64,000 nt of DNA, taken from contig JAJVIC010000002.1 of the NCBI GenBank assembly GCA_022072225.1, forward strand, positions 389,876-453,875. Reading direction: 5' to 3'. The stretch is from Bacteroidia bacterium. GTDB taxonomy: Bacteria; Bacteroidota; Bacteroidia; SXHM01. Under the pieces are notes generated by a model. The model made no database searches. It saw nothing but the letters and a program-made list of their open reading frames with translations, and was not told where the DNA came from. Made by a program: the position numbers and the translations under genes. Below, piece by piece: positions 9,511-20,434 of the stretch (position 1 is its first letter; each line of letters opens with the position of its first letter).

Positions 9511-10860
9511 ATGAAGGATTTTTTTAATACCCTAAGGAATATTTATAAGATTGAAGACCTGCGTTTCAGAATTCTGAACACGTTGGGATTTGTTCTTATT
9601 TACCGTCTCGGTTCGTTTGTTGTATTGCCCGGAATTGATCCAGCGCAATTAGATGCTCTTCAGGCACAAACTTCGAGTGGTATCCTCGGAATAATCAATA
9701 TGTTCTCGGGTGGCGCTTTCTCTAATGCTTCAGTTTTTGCATTAGGAATTATGCCTTACATCTCGGCATCTATTGTTATTCAGTTGTTGGGAATGGCAGT
9801 TCCTGCTGTACAAAAAATGCAGAAAGAAGGCGAAAGCGGGCGTAAAAAGCTGAACCAGTATACACGTTATCTCACAGTGTTAATCACTATGGGGCAAGCA
9901 CCTAGCTACATTGCCAATCTGAAAATGCAATTGCCGGCCGAAGCTTTTTTAACTAATCCTACTTTCTTTTGGATTTCATCCATCATTATCCTGGTTTCAG
10001 GAACCATGTTTGTAATGTGGTTGGGAGAAAAAATTACTGACAAAGGAATTGGAAACGGTATTTCCATGCTTATTATGATTGGTATTATTGCCCGACTGCC
10101 TTTTGCATTCTTAGCAGAACTTGGTTCACGCTTATCGGATGCTGGAGGAGGATTGGTTGTAATGCTGGTTGAGTTAGTGGTGTTGTTACTCATCATCGTT
10201 GCCAACATCATGTTGGTTCAGGGTACGCGCAGAATTCCGGTACAGGTTGCCCGTGCAGCAGTTTCAGGAAGAACAGGTTTACCGCAGGCTACACAGGCTC
10301 GTCAGTACATTCCTTTGAAAGTAAATGCTGCCGGTGTAATGCCCATCATTTTTGCGCAGGCTATAATGTTCATTCCATCGCTTACCTTTGGTTTGGTTTC
10401 CGATGAACCCAATGCGGTTATTCAAGCCTTGTCAGATTTTCAGGGTTTTTGGTACAATTTTACATTTGCGCTACTGATTATTATTTTCACCTATTTCTAT
10501 ACAGCTATTACTGTTAATTCCAATCAAATGGCTGAAGATATGAAGCGTAATGGAAGTTTTATTCCAGGTGTTAAACCCGGAAAAGCAACGGCTGTGTATG
10601 TTGATACAGTTCTTTCAAGAATTACATTACCCGGTTCAATATTTCTGGCGATAGTGGCTATTTTGCCAGCTATAGCAATGGTTGCAGGAGTAAATCAACA
10701 GTTTTCACAGTTTTATGGCGGCACATCATTGCTGATTATGGTAGGTGTTATTTTAGACACCCTTCAGCAGATTGAAAGCCATTTGTTAATGAGGCATTAT
10801 GATGGATTGATGAAATCCGGAAGAATAAAAGGTCGCAGCTCTATGAGCATGGCGAGCTAA
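9511..10860 (+). CDS. secY: Preprotein translocase subunit SecY
   Basis: The 449-residue inner-membrane protein forms the SecYEG channel with ten transmembrane helices. Diagnostic segments are FVLIYRLGSFVVLPGID near the start, the plug region SGGAFSNASVFALGIMPYISASI, VQGTRRIPVQVARA in the cytoplasmic loop that meets SecA and the ribosome, and PLKVNAAGVMPIIFA. It is co-transcribed with ribosomal genes, as in most bacteria. The length is complete. Confidence 0.98.
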   Translation: MKDFFNTLRNIYKIEDLRFRILNTLGFVLIYRLGSFVVLPGIDPAQLDALQAQTSSGILGIINMFSGGAFSNASVFALGIMPYISASIVIQLLGMAVPAVQKMQKEGESGRKKLNQYTRYLTVLITMGQAPSYIANLKMQLPAEAFLTNPTFFWISSIIILVSGTMFVMWLGEKITDKGIGNGISMLIMIGIIARLPFAFLAELGSRLSDAGGGLVVMLVELVVLLLIIVANIMLVQGTRRIPVQVARAAVSGRTGLPQATQARQYIPLKVNAAGVMPIIFAQAIMFIPSLTFGLVSDEPNAVIQALSDFQGFWYNFTFALLIIIFTYFYTAITVNSNQMAEDMKRNGSFIPGVKPGKATAVYVDTVLSRITLPGSIFLAIVAILPAIAMVAGVNQQFSQFYGGTSLLIMVGVILDTLQQIESHLLMRHYDGLMKSGRIKGRSSMSMAS

Positions 10861-10882
10861 AGAGAATATTAGAGTTCTTTGA

Positions 10883-11671
10883 ATGATATATTGTAAGACG
10901 GATGAGGAGATTGAACTGATACGTGAAAGTTGCATCCTTGTTGGAAAAGCTCATGCTGAAGTAGCAAAATTGCTGAAGCCCGGAGTAAACACCAAAATAC
11001 TGGATGAAACAGCCGAAGCGTTTATCAGAGACAATGCTGCCGTTCCTGCTTTTAAAGGTTATCGCGGTTTTCCGTGGACACTTTGTGTTTCGGTAAATTC
11101 AGTAGTAGTGCATGGTTTCCCATCTACTAAAACTGAGTTGAAAGATGGCGATATAATTTCCATTGACTGCGGAGTGCAGAAAAACGGTTGGTTTGGCGAC
11201 TCGGCATACACGTATGCGATTGGCGAAATCACCGCAGATAAGCAACGTTTGCTGGATGTTACAATTGAGTGCCTTTACAAAGGAATTGAACAAGCTGTTC
11301 ATGGAAAAAGAGTAGGAGACATCAGTTGGGCGGTACAGGAACATGCAGAACGCAATGGTTATGGAGTAGTTCGGGAATTGGTAGGGCACGGAGTTGGAAA
11401 AAAGTTGCATGAAGACCCTGAAGTTCCCAACTATGGACGAAAAGGAAACGGACCGGTTTTAAAAGAAGGAACTGTTATAGCTATTGAGCCGATGATTAAT
11501 ATGGGAAAGCGAAATGTGGTGCAGGAAAATGATGGGTGGACAGTAAAAACGGAGGATGGAAAACCATCAGCGCACTTTGAACATACAGTGGCAGTTAGAA
11601 AAAACAAGGCAGAAATACTTACAACATTTAAGTTCATTGAGGAAGTAATTGGTAAAAGAGCATTAGTTTAA
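10883..11671 (+). CDS. map: Methionine aminopeptidase, type I
   Basis: The 262-residue enzyme removes the initiator methionine from nascent proteins. The five metal ligands are visible in order: Asp in SIDCGVQKNG and in GWFGDSAYTY, His in LVGHGVGKKLHEDPEVPNYG, Glu in AIEPMI and Glu in HFEHTVAV. The substrate-pocket His is in VVVHGFPS. The gene lies between secY and infA, a common bacterial order. Length is normal for type Ia enzymes without the zinc-finger extension. Confidence 0.97.
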   Translation: MIYCKTDEEIELIRESCILVGKAHAEVAKLLKPGVNTKILDETAEAFIRDNAAVPAFKGYRGFPWTLCVSVNSVVVHGFPSTKTELKDGDIISIDCGVQKNGWFGDSAYTYAIGEITADKQRLLDVTIECLYKGIEQAVHGKRVGDISWAVQEHAERNGYGVVRELVGHGVGKKLHEDPEVPNYGRKGNGPVLKEGTVIAIEPMINMGKRNVVQENDGWTVKTEDGKPSAHFEHTVAVRKNKAEILTTFKFIEEVIGKRALV

Positions 11672-11700
11672 ATTAATAAAGCAGAATACAGAATAATTGA

Positions 11701-11919
11701 ATGGCGAAACAAGGTTCTATAGAATTAGACGGAACAATTAAAGAAGCATTATCAAATGCTATGTTTCGTGTAGAATTAGAGAACGGACATGTTATTACAG
11801 CGCATATTTCAGGTAAAATGAGAATGCACTACATAAAAATATTACCAGGTGATAAAGTTAAAATTGAAATGTCACCCTATGATTTAACAAAAGGAAGAAT
11901 TACGTACAGATATAAATAA
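11701..11919 (+). CDS. infA: Translation initiation factor IF-1
   Basis: A 72-residue OB-fold protein that binds the 30S A site during initiation. The whole sequence matches the family: [61 protein letters not shown], in parts. It sits between map and rpmJ as in other Bacteroidota. A 9-bp gap separates it from rpmJ. Confidence 0.98.
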   Translation: MAKQGSIELDGTIKEALSNAMFRVELENGHVITAHISGKMRMHYIKILPGDKVKIEMSPYDLTKGRITYRYK

Positions 11920-11928
11920 ACAGAAATA

Positions 11929-12045
11929 ATGAAAGTAAGAGCATCAATTAAAAAACGTAGCGCTGAATGCAAGATAGTTCGCAGAAAAGGACGCTTGTAT
12001 GTTATTAACAAAAAGAACCCGAAATTCAAACAAAGACAGGGGTAA
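11929..12045 (+). CDS. rpmJ: 50S ribosomal protein L36, zinc-free form
   Basis: A 38-residue gene in the infA-rpsM gap. The translation starts [20 protein letters not shown] and ends NPKFKQRQG. The classical zinc ligands C-x2-C...C...H are largely lost: by family alignment Ser11, Asn27 and Phe33 replace two Cys and the His, and only Cys14 remains. This is the C-minus form. The stop at 12043-12045 precedes rpsM by 33 bp. Confidence 0.95.
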   Translation: MKVRASIKKRSAECKIVRRKGRLYVINKKNPKFKQRQG

Positions 12046-12078
12046 TTAAATTTAAAAATTATTAAAACCATAAAATAA

Positions 12079-12453
12079 ATGGCAAGGATTGCAGGTATAG
12101 ATTTACCAAAGAACAAAAGAGGCGAAATCGGGCTGACTTATATCTACGGAATAGGTAGAGTTACAGCTCAAAATATTTTAACCAATGCAGGTGTGGACTG
12201 GAACAAAAAAGTTCAGGACTGGAATGATGAAGAATTAAACCTGATCAGAACAGCGATTACGCAGATGAAAACTGAAGGTGCCTTGCGTTCTGAAACACAG
12301 TTGAACATCAAGCGCCTGATGGATATCGGAGCATACCGTGGTATTCGCCACAGACTTGGTTTGCCTGTTCGTGGCCAAGGAACAAAAAATAATTCCAGAA
12401 CCAGAAAAGGTAAAAGAAAAACAATTGCTAACAAGAAAAAAGTAACTAAATAA
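12079..12453 (+). CDS. rpsM: 30S ribosomal protein S13
   Basis: The protein has 124 residues. It starts [26 protein letters not shown] and has the basic tail [25 protein letters not shown] that contacts the P-site tRNA. It opens the alpha-operon part of the cluster; no promoter or terminator separates it from rpmJ, so transcription probably continues from the spc part. Confidence 0.98.
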   Translation: MARIAGIDLPKNKRGEIGLTYIYGIGRVTAQNILTNAGVDWNKKVQDWNDEELNLIRTAITQMKTEGALRSETQLNIKRLMDIGAYRGIRHRLGLPVRGQGTKNNSRTRKGKRKTIANKKKVTK

Positions 12454-12539
12454 GAGCGGTTAAAATGTTTGCGGTTCAGGTCGTTTTAACTACATAATCT
12501 GCAAGCATTTAATCAATTAAACAAATATCAAAAACAACA

Positions 12540-12959
12540 ATGGCAAAAAAAGAAACAGCATCTTCAGGAGCAGCAGAGAAAGCAGCAAAAGCCCGCAAAC
12601 GTGTGGTTAAAGTTGAAGCGATTGGAGAGGCGCATATCAATGCAACATTTAATAATATCATCATTTCACTTACTAACAAAAATGGTGAAGTTATTTCCTG
12701 GAGTTCGGCAGGTAAAATGGGGTTCCGTGGTTCAAAAAAGAACACACCCTATGCTGCTCAACTAGCAGCAGGTGATTGTGCAAAAGTAGCTTTTGACAAT
12801 GGTCTGCGTAAAGTAAAAGTGTTTGTAAAAGGACCCGGAGGAGGAAGAGAATCGGCAATACGCAGCTTAACAACTGCAGGTATTGAAGTTACAGAAATTG
12901 TTGACGTAACACCAGTTCCTCACAACGGTTGCCGTCCACCAAAAAGAAGAAGAATATAA
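12540..12959 (+). CDS. rpsK: 30S ribosomal protein S11
   Basis: The protein has 139 residues. An Ala/Lys-rich N-terminal extension (about 24 residues) precedes the core [21 protein letters not shown]. The C-terminal [17 protein letters not shown] is the family signature on the 30S platform near the mRNA exit. The 86-bp gap after rpsM is larger than its neighbours and contains no recognisable element. Confidence 0.98.
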   Translation: MAKKETASSGAAEKAAKARKRVVKVEAIGEAHINATFNNIIISLTNKNGEVISWSSAGKMGFRGSKKNTPYAAQLAAGDCAKVAFDNGLRKVKVFVKGPGGGRESAIRSLTTAGIEVTEIVDVTPVPHNGCRPPKRRRI

Positions 12960-12963
12960 ACCA

Positions 12964-13022
12964 GTTGGCAGTAGGCAGTAAGCAAGTAAAAAATCGTAAA
13001 TCAAAAATCAAAAATCGTAAAT
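12964..13022 (+). repeat. Short-word repeat spacer (rpsK-rpsD)
   Basis: The spacer is made of two repeated words, ggcagtaggcagtaagc and then aatcaaaaatcaaaaatcg. Both word types occur in other spacers of this window (for example ctactgcctactgcc at 36318). It carries no promoter box or hairpin that I can see. Confidence 0.55.
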
Positions 13023-13026
13023 AAAC

Positions 13027-13632
13027 ATGGCACGTTACACAGGTCCAAAAAGCAGAATAGCACGTAAATTCGGAGAAGCTATTTTCGGAGCAGACAAAGC
13101 TTTTGAGAAGAAGAACTATCCTCCGGGAATGCACGGACTGGCAAAGAAAAGAAAGAAAGTTAGTGAGTACGGAACTCAGTTACAGGAAAAGCAAAAAGCA
13201 AAATACACTTACGGTATTCTTGAGAGACAATTTGCAAAAACGTTTGAAAATGCTCAGCGCAAACACGGAGTTACAGGTGAAAACCTGCTGCAATTAGTTG
13301 AGGCGCGTTTGGATAATGTTGTTTACCGTCTTGGAATTGCACCTACACGCAGAGGAGCTAAACAATTGGTTTCTCACCGTCATATCACAGTTAACGGAGA
13401 AGTAATCAATATCCCATCTTATTCATTGAAACCGGGAGATAAAGTTGGTGTTCGTGAACGTTCAAAGTCATTGGAAGTTATTACAACCTCGGTAGGTAAA
13501 AGAAATTCAGAATACCCTTGGTTAGAGTGGAATTTTGAAACACTTACAGGAACTTTTGTTTCTTATCCTGAAAGATCTGCTATACCTGAAAATATTAAAG
13601 AACAACTGATAGTCGAGTTATACTCTAAGTAA
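13027..13632 (+). CDS. rpsD: 30S ribosomal protein S4, zinc-free type
   Basis: The protein has 201 residues. It starts [21 protein letters not shown] and lacks the N-terminal Cys cluster of zinc-binding S4. The S4 RNA-binding domain spans about residues 90-155 ([32 protein letters not shown]). S4 nucleates 30S assembly and regulates the alpha operon in E. coli. It precedes rpoA, the order seen across Bacteroidota. Confidence 0.98.
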   Translation: MARYTGPKSRIARKFGEAIFGADKAFEKKNYPPGMHGLAKKRKKVSEYGTQLQEKQKAKYTYGILERQFAKTFENAQRKHGVTGENLLQLVEARLDNVVYRLGIAPTRRGAKQLVSHRHITVNGEVINIPSYSLKPGDKVGVRERSKSLEVITTSVGKRNSEYPWLEWNFETLTGTFVSYPERSAIPENIKEQLIVELYSK

Positions 13633-13689
13633 TAAACCGGCATCAGAAATAATAAATAAAAATAAAAATCACTAATTCACAAATAAAAC

Positions 13690-14682
13690 ATGTCTATACT
13701 AAACTTTCAAAAACCAGATAAAGTTGTGATGCTCCAATCTACTGACAAGGTGGGTGAGTTTGAGTTTCGTCCGCTGGAACCGGGTTATGGAATTACCATC
13801 GGAAATTCATTAAGAAGAATATTGCTTAACTCGCTGGAAGGATACGCTATTACTTCAGTAAAAATTGATAAAGTTGATCACGAGTTTTCTACAATTAAAG
13901 GAGTAGTAGAGGATGTTACCGAAATTATTCTAAACCTTAAACAGGTTCGTTTCAAAAAGCAGATTGATAATGTAAGTGATGAACGTGTAACAGTAAAATA
14001 CACCGGTAAAAATGCATTTACTGCAGCCGACATCGGCAAACATTGCTCAAGTTTCCAGGTTCTGAATCCTGATCTTGTAATTTGCCACACTGAGCCTAAT
14101 GTTGAAATTAAAATGGACATTGTCATTGACAAAGGTCGCGGTTATGTTCCTGCAGAAGAAAATAAAGCAGGTAATGCAGCTCAGGGAACTATTGCGATTG
14201 ATGCTATTTTCACTCCAATCAAAAATGTAAAATACAACGTTGAGAACTATCGTGTTGAACAAAAAACAGACTACGAAAAGTTAGTGATGGAAATTGAAAC
14301 TGACGGTTCTATTCATCCCAAAGATTCGTTGAAAGAAGCAGCCCGTATACTTATTCAACACTTCATTCTGTTCTCTGACGAGAAAATGACTTTCGATGTG
14401 GAAGAAAAATCTTCAACTGAAGAATTTGATGAAAATTCATTGCACATGCGTCAGCTTTTGAAAACCAAATTGGTTGATTTGGATTTGTCAGTACGTGCGC
14501 TGAACTGCCTGAAAGCTGCTGATGTGGAAACACTGGGAGACCTTGTTTCTTACAACCGCAACGACCTTTTGAAATTCCGCAACTTCGGAAAAAAATCATT
14601 GACCGAATTAGATGACTTAGTAGCTGCTAAAAATCTTCACTTCGGAATGAACCTGGCGAAATATAAATTAGATAAAGAATAA
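13690..14682 (+). CDS. rpoA: RNA polymerase alpha subunit
   Basis: The protein has 330 residues. The N-terminal dimerisation domain (about 1-235) includes [23 protein letters not shown]; the C-terminal DNA-binding domain (about 260-325) includes [38 protein letters not shown] with paired helix-hairpin-helix motifs. Alpha assembles beta and beta-prime and contacts activators. Length and domain order are standard. Confidence 0.98.
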   Translation: MSILNFQKPDKVVMLQSTDKVGEFEFRPLEPGYGITIGNSLRRILLNSLEGYAITSVKIDKVDHEFSTIKGVVEDVTEIILNLKQVRFKKQIDNVSDERVTVKYTGKNAFTAADIGKHCSSFQVLNPDLVICHTEPNVEIKMDIVIDKGRGYVPAEENKAGNAAQGTIAIDAIFTPIKNVKYNVENYRVEQKTDYEKLVMEIETDGSIHPKDSLKEAARILIQHFILFSDEKMTFDVEEKSSTEEFDENSLHMRQLLKTKLVDLDLSVRALNCLKAADVETLGDLVSYNRNDLLKFRNFGKKSLTELDDLVAAKNLHFGMNLAKYKLDKE

Positions 14683-14689
14683 AAACAGA

Positions 14690-14757
14690 ATTGTTAATTG
14701 TTGATTGTTGATTTTGGATGTTTCAATTATCAATTATCAATTTAAAATCATCAATGT
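14690..14757 (+). repeat. Short-word repeat spacer (rpoA-rplQ)
   Basis: The 80-bp gap is filled by repeats of attgttaattgttgattgttga and, after a short break, the complementary-type word caattatcaattatcaat. The two halves are partly self-complementary and could form an A/T hairpin. The same words occur before the ZIP gene at 18630. No function is evident. Confidence 0.6.
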
Positions 14758-14762
14758 AAATT

Positions 14763-15299
14763 ATGAGACACGGAAAGAAATTTAATCACTTAGGAAGAAA
14801 CACCGGACACCGTAAGGCTTTATTGAGCAACATGGCGGCATCGCTTATTCTTCACAAAAGAATCAATACTACACTTGCAAAAGCTAAAGCACTGAAAGTA
14901 TATGTTGAGCCTCTAATCACTAAATCGAAAACAGATTCAACACATTCACGCAGACAGGTGTTCAGCTATTTGCAAAATAAAGATGCAGTAGTTCAGTTGT
15001 TCCGCGATGTAGCAACTAAAGTTGCATCACGTCCGGGCGGTTATACCCGTATTATCAAAACCGGTAACCGTTTGGGTGATAATGCTGAAATGTGTTTAAT
15101 TGAATTGGTTGACTACAACGAAATTTACAATGGAGGTAAAGCAGAAAAAGCGGCTGCTAAGCCAACACGCAGAAGCCGTGCTAAAAAAGCAGCACCGGTT
15201 GCTGAAGGTGAGACTGCAGTTTCTGATGAAGCTAAGCCAAAAGCTAAAAAAGCAACTCCTAAAAAGAAAAAAGCAGAAGGAGACGATAAAGCAGAGTAA
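14763..15299 (+). CDS. rplQ: 50S ribosomal protein L17
   Basis: The protein has 178 residues. The core (about 1-120) begins [25 protein letters not shown] and includes [33 protein letters not shown]. The remaining 55 or so residues are an Ala/Lys/Glu-rich tail ([23 protein letters not shown]), beyond E. coli L17 and common in this phylum. It is the last gene of the ribosomal run; the terminator at 15322 follows. Confidence 0.97.
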   Translation: MRHGKKFNHLGRNTGHRKALLSNMAASLILHKRINTTLAKAKALKVYVEPLITKSKTDSTHSRRQVFSYLQNKDAVVQLFRDVATKVASRPGGYTRIIKTGNRLGDNAEMCLIELVDYNEIYNGGKAEKAAAKPTRRSRAKKAAPVAEGETAVSDEAKPKAKKATPKKKKAEGDDKAE

Positions 15300-15321
15300 T
15301 CAACAAATGTTCAAAACTCTT

Positions 15322-15356
15322 AAAAAGGATAAAGCACTGAAAGCTTTATCCTTTTT
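15322..15356 (+). terminator. Rho-independent terminator of the ribosomal operon
   Basis: A 14-bp perfect stem (aaaaaggataaagc with gctttatcctttttt) around a 7-base loop is followed by a run of T. It lies 23 bp after rplQ and ends directly beside the carA promoter box, so one T-tract serves both elements. Confidence 0.9.
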
Positions 15357-15357
15357 T

Positions 15358-15365
15358 TATATTTG
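15358..15365 (+). promoter_or_regulatory. Bacteroidota -7 box of carA
   Basis: TATATTTG followed by C matches the phylum consensus TAnnTTTG. It begins within the T-tract of the upstream terminator, and the carA ATG at 15381 lies 15 bp past the box, so the leader would be about 10 bases. The -33 element would fall inside the terminator hairpin. Confidence 0.6.
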
Positions 15366-15380
15366 CCCGCCAATAAACCA

Positions 15381-17809
<2,429 letters not shown>

Positions 17810-17813
17810 ACCC

Positions 17814-17893
17814 TCATTGCGAGACTTTTTCAGCCGAAGCAATCCATTTAATAAATTATATCCCGTGAGATTGCTTCGCTACGCTCGCAATGA
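17814..17893. repeat. REP-like inverted repeat, family 'CATTGCGAG/CGAAGCAATC'
   Basis: The left arm has TCATTGCGAG (17814-17823) and CGAAGCAATC (17835-17844); the right arm has GATTGCTTCG (17869-17878) and CTCGCAATGA (17884-17893), exact complements in mirrored order. It lies between the convergent genes eno and the ZIP transporter and may act as a bidirectional structure. A second member is at 44283. Confidence 0.8.
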
Positions 17894-17901
17894 CGAGCGA
17901 C

Positions 17902-18630
17902 TTACAACATCACCAATGCCAGTGCAATTCCTGCAAGTATAGCTCCTGATTTAATCAGGTTGAAACGGTGATTATCCGTAGATTCAAATAAGATGGTAGT
18001 GGAGACGTGCAGAAAAATACCGACCACAATTGCGAGCATCGCATTGTAGAAAGCGGCAGCGTTTTCTGTAAAAAAGTTTCCGGCAATTTTTCCTGCAACT
18101 ATGCCCAATGGTGCGGTTAATGCAAATAATACAAGATAACCGATAGCAGCGTTTTTGCCCAAACCTGATTTCAATAACATGGTAACCAGCACAAACGAAA
18201 TAGGAATATTGTGCAGAATAATGCCAATCAATAAACTGTTGTTTGCCGGATTAAAATCTGCGCTGTTCAGGTTTGCGGCCAATGGCATTCCTTCCAGAAA
18301 AGTGTGAATGCAAAGACCGGTTATAATGGCCAGCGGAAAAGCATTTTTACCTTTTTCGTGGTGATGAAAATGGCCGTGTTCAATACCTTCAGAAATAAAT
18401 TCTAAAATAAGTTGCAATACAAAACCTGCAAGAATAAATACACCAATGTAGTGATTGCCGCCCGAATAAATCTCGGGCAACAAGTGCAGAACGCTTATGG
18501 ACAGGAGGTAGGCACCACTGAACGAAAGGAAAATTTTATTCAGGTTTTGCTTTACATTCTGCAAAAGAATAACCACCATTCCGCTTAACAGAACGGGGAG
18601 AAAGAGAAGGATGCAGGTTACTAACAGCAA
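17902..18630 (-). CDS. ZIP family divalent metal transporter
   Basis: The 242-residue membrane protein has about eight hydrophobic segments. The His-rich cytoplasmic loop EHGHFHHHEKG, the motif LCIHTFLEGMPLAANLN and IIGIILHNIPISFVLVT carry the His, Glu and Asn residues that bind Zn or Fe in the ZIP family. It probably imports zinc or a related metal. The start is a TTG (18628-18630) directly after a word-repeat leader; the next in-frame Met would remove the first helix. A -7 box is at 18671. Confidence 0.85.
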   Translation of the reverse strand: MLLVTCILLFLPVLLSGMVVILLQNVKQNLNKIFLSFSGAYLLSISVLHLLPEIYSGGNHYIGVFILAGFVLQLILEFISEGIEHGHFHHHEKGKNAFPLAIITGLCIHTFLEGMPLAANLNSADFNPANNSLLIGIILHNIPISFVLVTMLLKSGLGKNAAIGYLVLFALTAPLGIVAGKIAGNFFTENAAAFYNAMLAIVVGIFLHVSTTILFESTDNHRFNLIKSGAILAGIALALVML

Positions 18631-18662
18631 AATTGATAATTGATAATTGACAATTGATAATT
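18630..18662. repeat. Short-word repeat spacer before the ZIP gene
   Basis: The sequence attgataattgataattgacaattgataatt is a repeated 10-base word. It would form most of the 5' leader of the minus-strand ZIP transcript starting near 18664. Similar words lie in the rpoA-rplQ gap. It carries no binding motif I can name. Confidence 0.6.
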
Positions 18663-18670
18663 AAACTTTG

Positions 18671-18678
18671 CAAATCTA
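18671..18678 (-). promoter_or_regulatory. Bacteroidota -7 box of the ZIP transporter gene
   Basis: Reading the minus strand, TAGATTTG then C matches TAnnTTTG. It lies about 40 bp upstream of the TTG start; the leader between them is the repeated A/T word. Confidence 0.5.
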
Positions 18679-18708
18679 TTCATCATTGAATTGTGGTGTG
18701 TCGGTAAA

Positions 18709-19461
18709 TTACTTTTTTACACTCATTATAAGCCTTGCCGAAGTTTCAGGGTTAAATTCATTCAGCGAATAATCGCCCCACACATTCATGATTTCAAAGC
18801 CTGTTGCAGTAAACCATTTCTGAAAATGTTCGGGTAAAATTAATTGAACCTTTTCCATAAAATGCTCCGATGTTTCTCCTTTGCGTACCTCAATATTTTT
18901 AATGATGTAGCCGTCTTTTATTTGTCGGCTTATATGAAATTCGGTATTGTCTGCCGTTACAATTTCTGCGGCCACTAACTCGCGCTCCACTTTGGCAGCG
19001 TTAAAAAAATCAATCACAAAAACACCGCCCGGCTTTAGTGAGTCGTAAACCGATTGGAGTGTTTTAAGATTATCGTTTTCATCGTCAAAGTAGCCAAAGC
19101 TGGTGAACAGATTGAGTATGCAGTCGAAATGATTTGCCCAATACAATTCACGCATATCGTGTACAAAAAAAGCAAGCGTTTCGTTCTCTGATTTTTGTGC
19201 AATGCTGATGCTTTCTTCCGATAAATCAATGCCTGTAACATCGTATCCTAAGTTGTTCAGATGTATGGCATGGCGGCCTTTGCCACAGGCAAGGTCAAGA
19301 ATTTTTGCCCCTTTTTTAAGATCTAACTTTTTTACAAGGTTATCAATAAAAAAACCGGCCTCTTCTTCGTTGCGGTTTTTGTAAAGCAGGTGGTAGTATG
19401 GAGAATCGAACCAGGCTTCAAACCAGCAGGGTTCTTTGGCTGTCATTTCGTTTTCTTCCAT
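18709..19461 (-). CDS. Class I SAM-dependent methyltransferase
   Basis: The 250-residue protein has the S-adenosylmethionine-binding motif I at about residues 54-62 (KILDLACGKGRHAIHL), motif II acidic residue in VTGIDLSEESI, and a later LKPGGVFVIDFFNAAKVERE. The substrate is not predictable; LACGKGRHA is common in small-molecule or cell-envelope methyltransferases of this phylum. The ATG at 19461 is only five bases from a -7 box (19467-19474), so the mRNA may be leaderless. A second ATG lies at codon 6. Confidence 0.88.
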   Translation of the reverse strand: MEENEMTAKEPCWFEAWFDSPYYHLLYKNRNEEEAGFFIDNLVKKLDLKKGAKILDLACGKGRHAIHLNNLGYDVTGIDLSEESISIAQKSENETLAFFVHDMRELYWANHFDCILNLFTSFGYFDDENDNLKTLQSVYDSLKPGGVFVIDFFNAAKVERELVAAEIVTADNTEFHISRQIKDGYIIKNIEVRKGETSEHFMEKVQLILPEHFQKWFTATGFEIMNVWGDYSLNEFNPETSARLIMSVKK

Positions 19462-19466
19462 GGCGG

Positions 19467-19474
19467 CAAAAGTA
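19467..19474 (-). promoter_or_regulatory. Bacteroidota -7 box of the methyltransferase gene
   Basis: On the minus strand TACTTTTG is followed by CCGCC and then the ATG. The spacing of five bases between box and start codon leaves no room for a normal leader. Confidence 0.55.
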
Positions 19475-19503
19475 AGGAAGTATTGAGTACAAAGTACAGC
19501 GTA

Positions 19504-20367
19504 TTAAGACAGGAATTCCAGGATGTATTTATTCACCAGCTCGGGATACTCATTCTGCACCCAATGGCTGCATTTTGGGATGTATTTCACTTCAAACGGT
19601 GCGCTGAAATATTTGTCCATATCATAGGTTAATTCTTTGCCCAATGCTTTATCGTTCTCGCCCCAGATGATTAAGGTTGGAACAGATACCGGTTTCTTTT
19701 CTTTTTTGTTATCTGCTTTCCAGCTGCGGAAAGCCGCGCGATACCAGTTCAGTCCTCCGCGCATAGCCCCTTTTTTGCGGAATGCTTTTACATATTCTGC
19801 AATTACTTCGTCCGGAAATTGCTCTTTGTTATATGCCCATCCGCGAAATGATTTGGTAAAGGTACTGCGCAGGGTAAGTTTCATAAACAACTCGGGCAGC
19901 AGAGGATTTTGAAAGAAAAACATATAGCTGCTTCGCTTGCGCTGCTTGGGGTTGGTCATCAGTTGTTTTTTCATCACCGATGGATGTGGCGAATTCATGA
20001 TGATAAGTTTATTCAGCTTTTCAGGATAATTCATTCCTAATTCGTAGCCAACGGCACCGCCCCAGTCGTGGGCAATTACGGTTGCCTTTTTATGTCCGGT
20101 TTTTTCAATCAGTTCAACAATGTCTTTGGTAACGGTTTCTATTTTGTAGTCGCTGACTTTTGCCGGTTTGTCTGTTTCATTAAAACCGCGCAGGTCGGGC
20201 GCAACAACATGGTAGTGTTTGGCAAGTTCAGGTATCTGTTTGCGCCAGCAATACCAGAATTCGGGCCAGCCGTGAAGCAGGATTACCAGCTCGCCTTTTC
20301 CTTGTTCTACATAGTGAAGACGAATGCCGTTTACATCCGTGAATTTGTGTTGTAATGTTTCAGACAT
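19504..20367 (-). CDS. Alpha/beta hydrolase, epoxide hydrolase or haloalkane dehalogenase type
   Basis: The 287-residue protein has the oxyanion motif LLHGWPEFWYCW (about residues 31-42), a nucleophile elbow with Asp in place of Ser (IAHDWGGAVGYELG, Asp near 104), an acid residue region in IIWGENDKALG, and catalytic His in CSHWVQNEYPELV near the end. An Asp nucleophile points to soluble epoxide hydrolase or haloalkane dehalogenase; the WPE after HG favours epoxide hydrolase. No signal peptide is seen. It is divergent from the TerC-like gene. Confidence 0.88.
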   Translation of the reverse strand: MSETLQHKFTDVNGIRLHYVEQGKGELVILLHGWPEFWYCWRKQIPELAKHYHVVAPDLRGFNETDKPAKVSDYKIETVTKDIVELIEKTGHKKATVIAHDWGGAVGYELGMNYPEKLNKLIIMNSPHPSVMKKQLMTNPKQRKRSSYMFFFQNPLLPELFMKLTLRSTFTKSFRGWAYNKEQFPDEVIAEYVKAFRKKGAMRGGLNWYRAAFRSWKADNKKEKKPVSVPTLIIWGENDKALGKELTYDMDKYFSAPFEVKYIPKCSHWVQNEYPELVNKYILEFLS

Positions 20368-20408
20368 GGTTAATTATTTAACCACAAATAAAGCAAAGAA
20401 TTTCTGAT

Positions 20409-20416
20409 TAGTTTTG
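20409..20416 (+). promoter_or_regulatory. Bacteroidota -7 box of the TerC-like gene
   Basis: TAGTTTTG followed by C matches TAnnTTTG and lies 18 bp before the ATG at 20435. The last bases of the box form a TTG that falls in frame with the gene and can be mistaken for its start. Confidence 0.55.
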
Positions 20417-20434
20417 CCGCACCAAAACAAAATC

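Noticed and set aside
15363-15380. TTG start for carA seven residues upstream
   Set aside because: The codon is part of the -7 promoter box, so it would lie outside the transcript.
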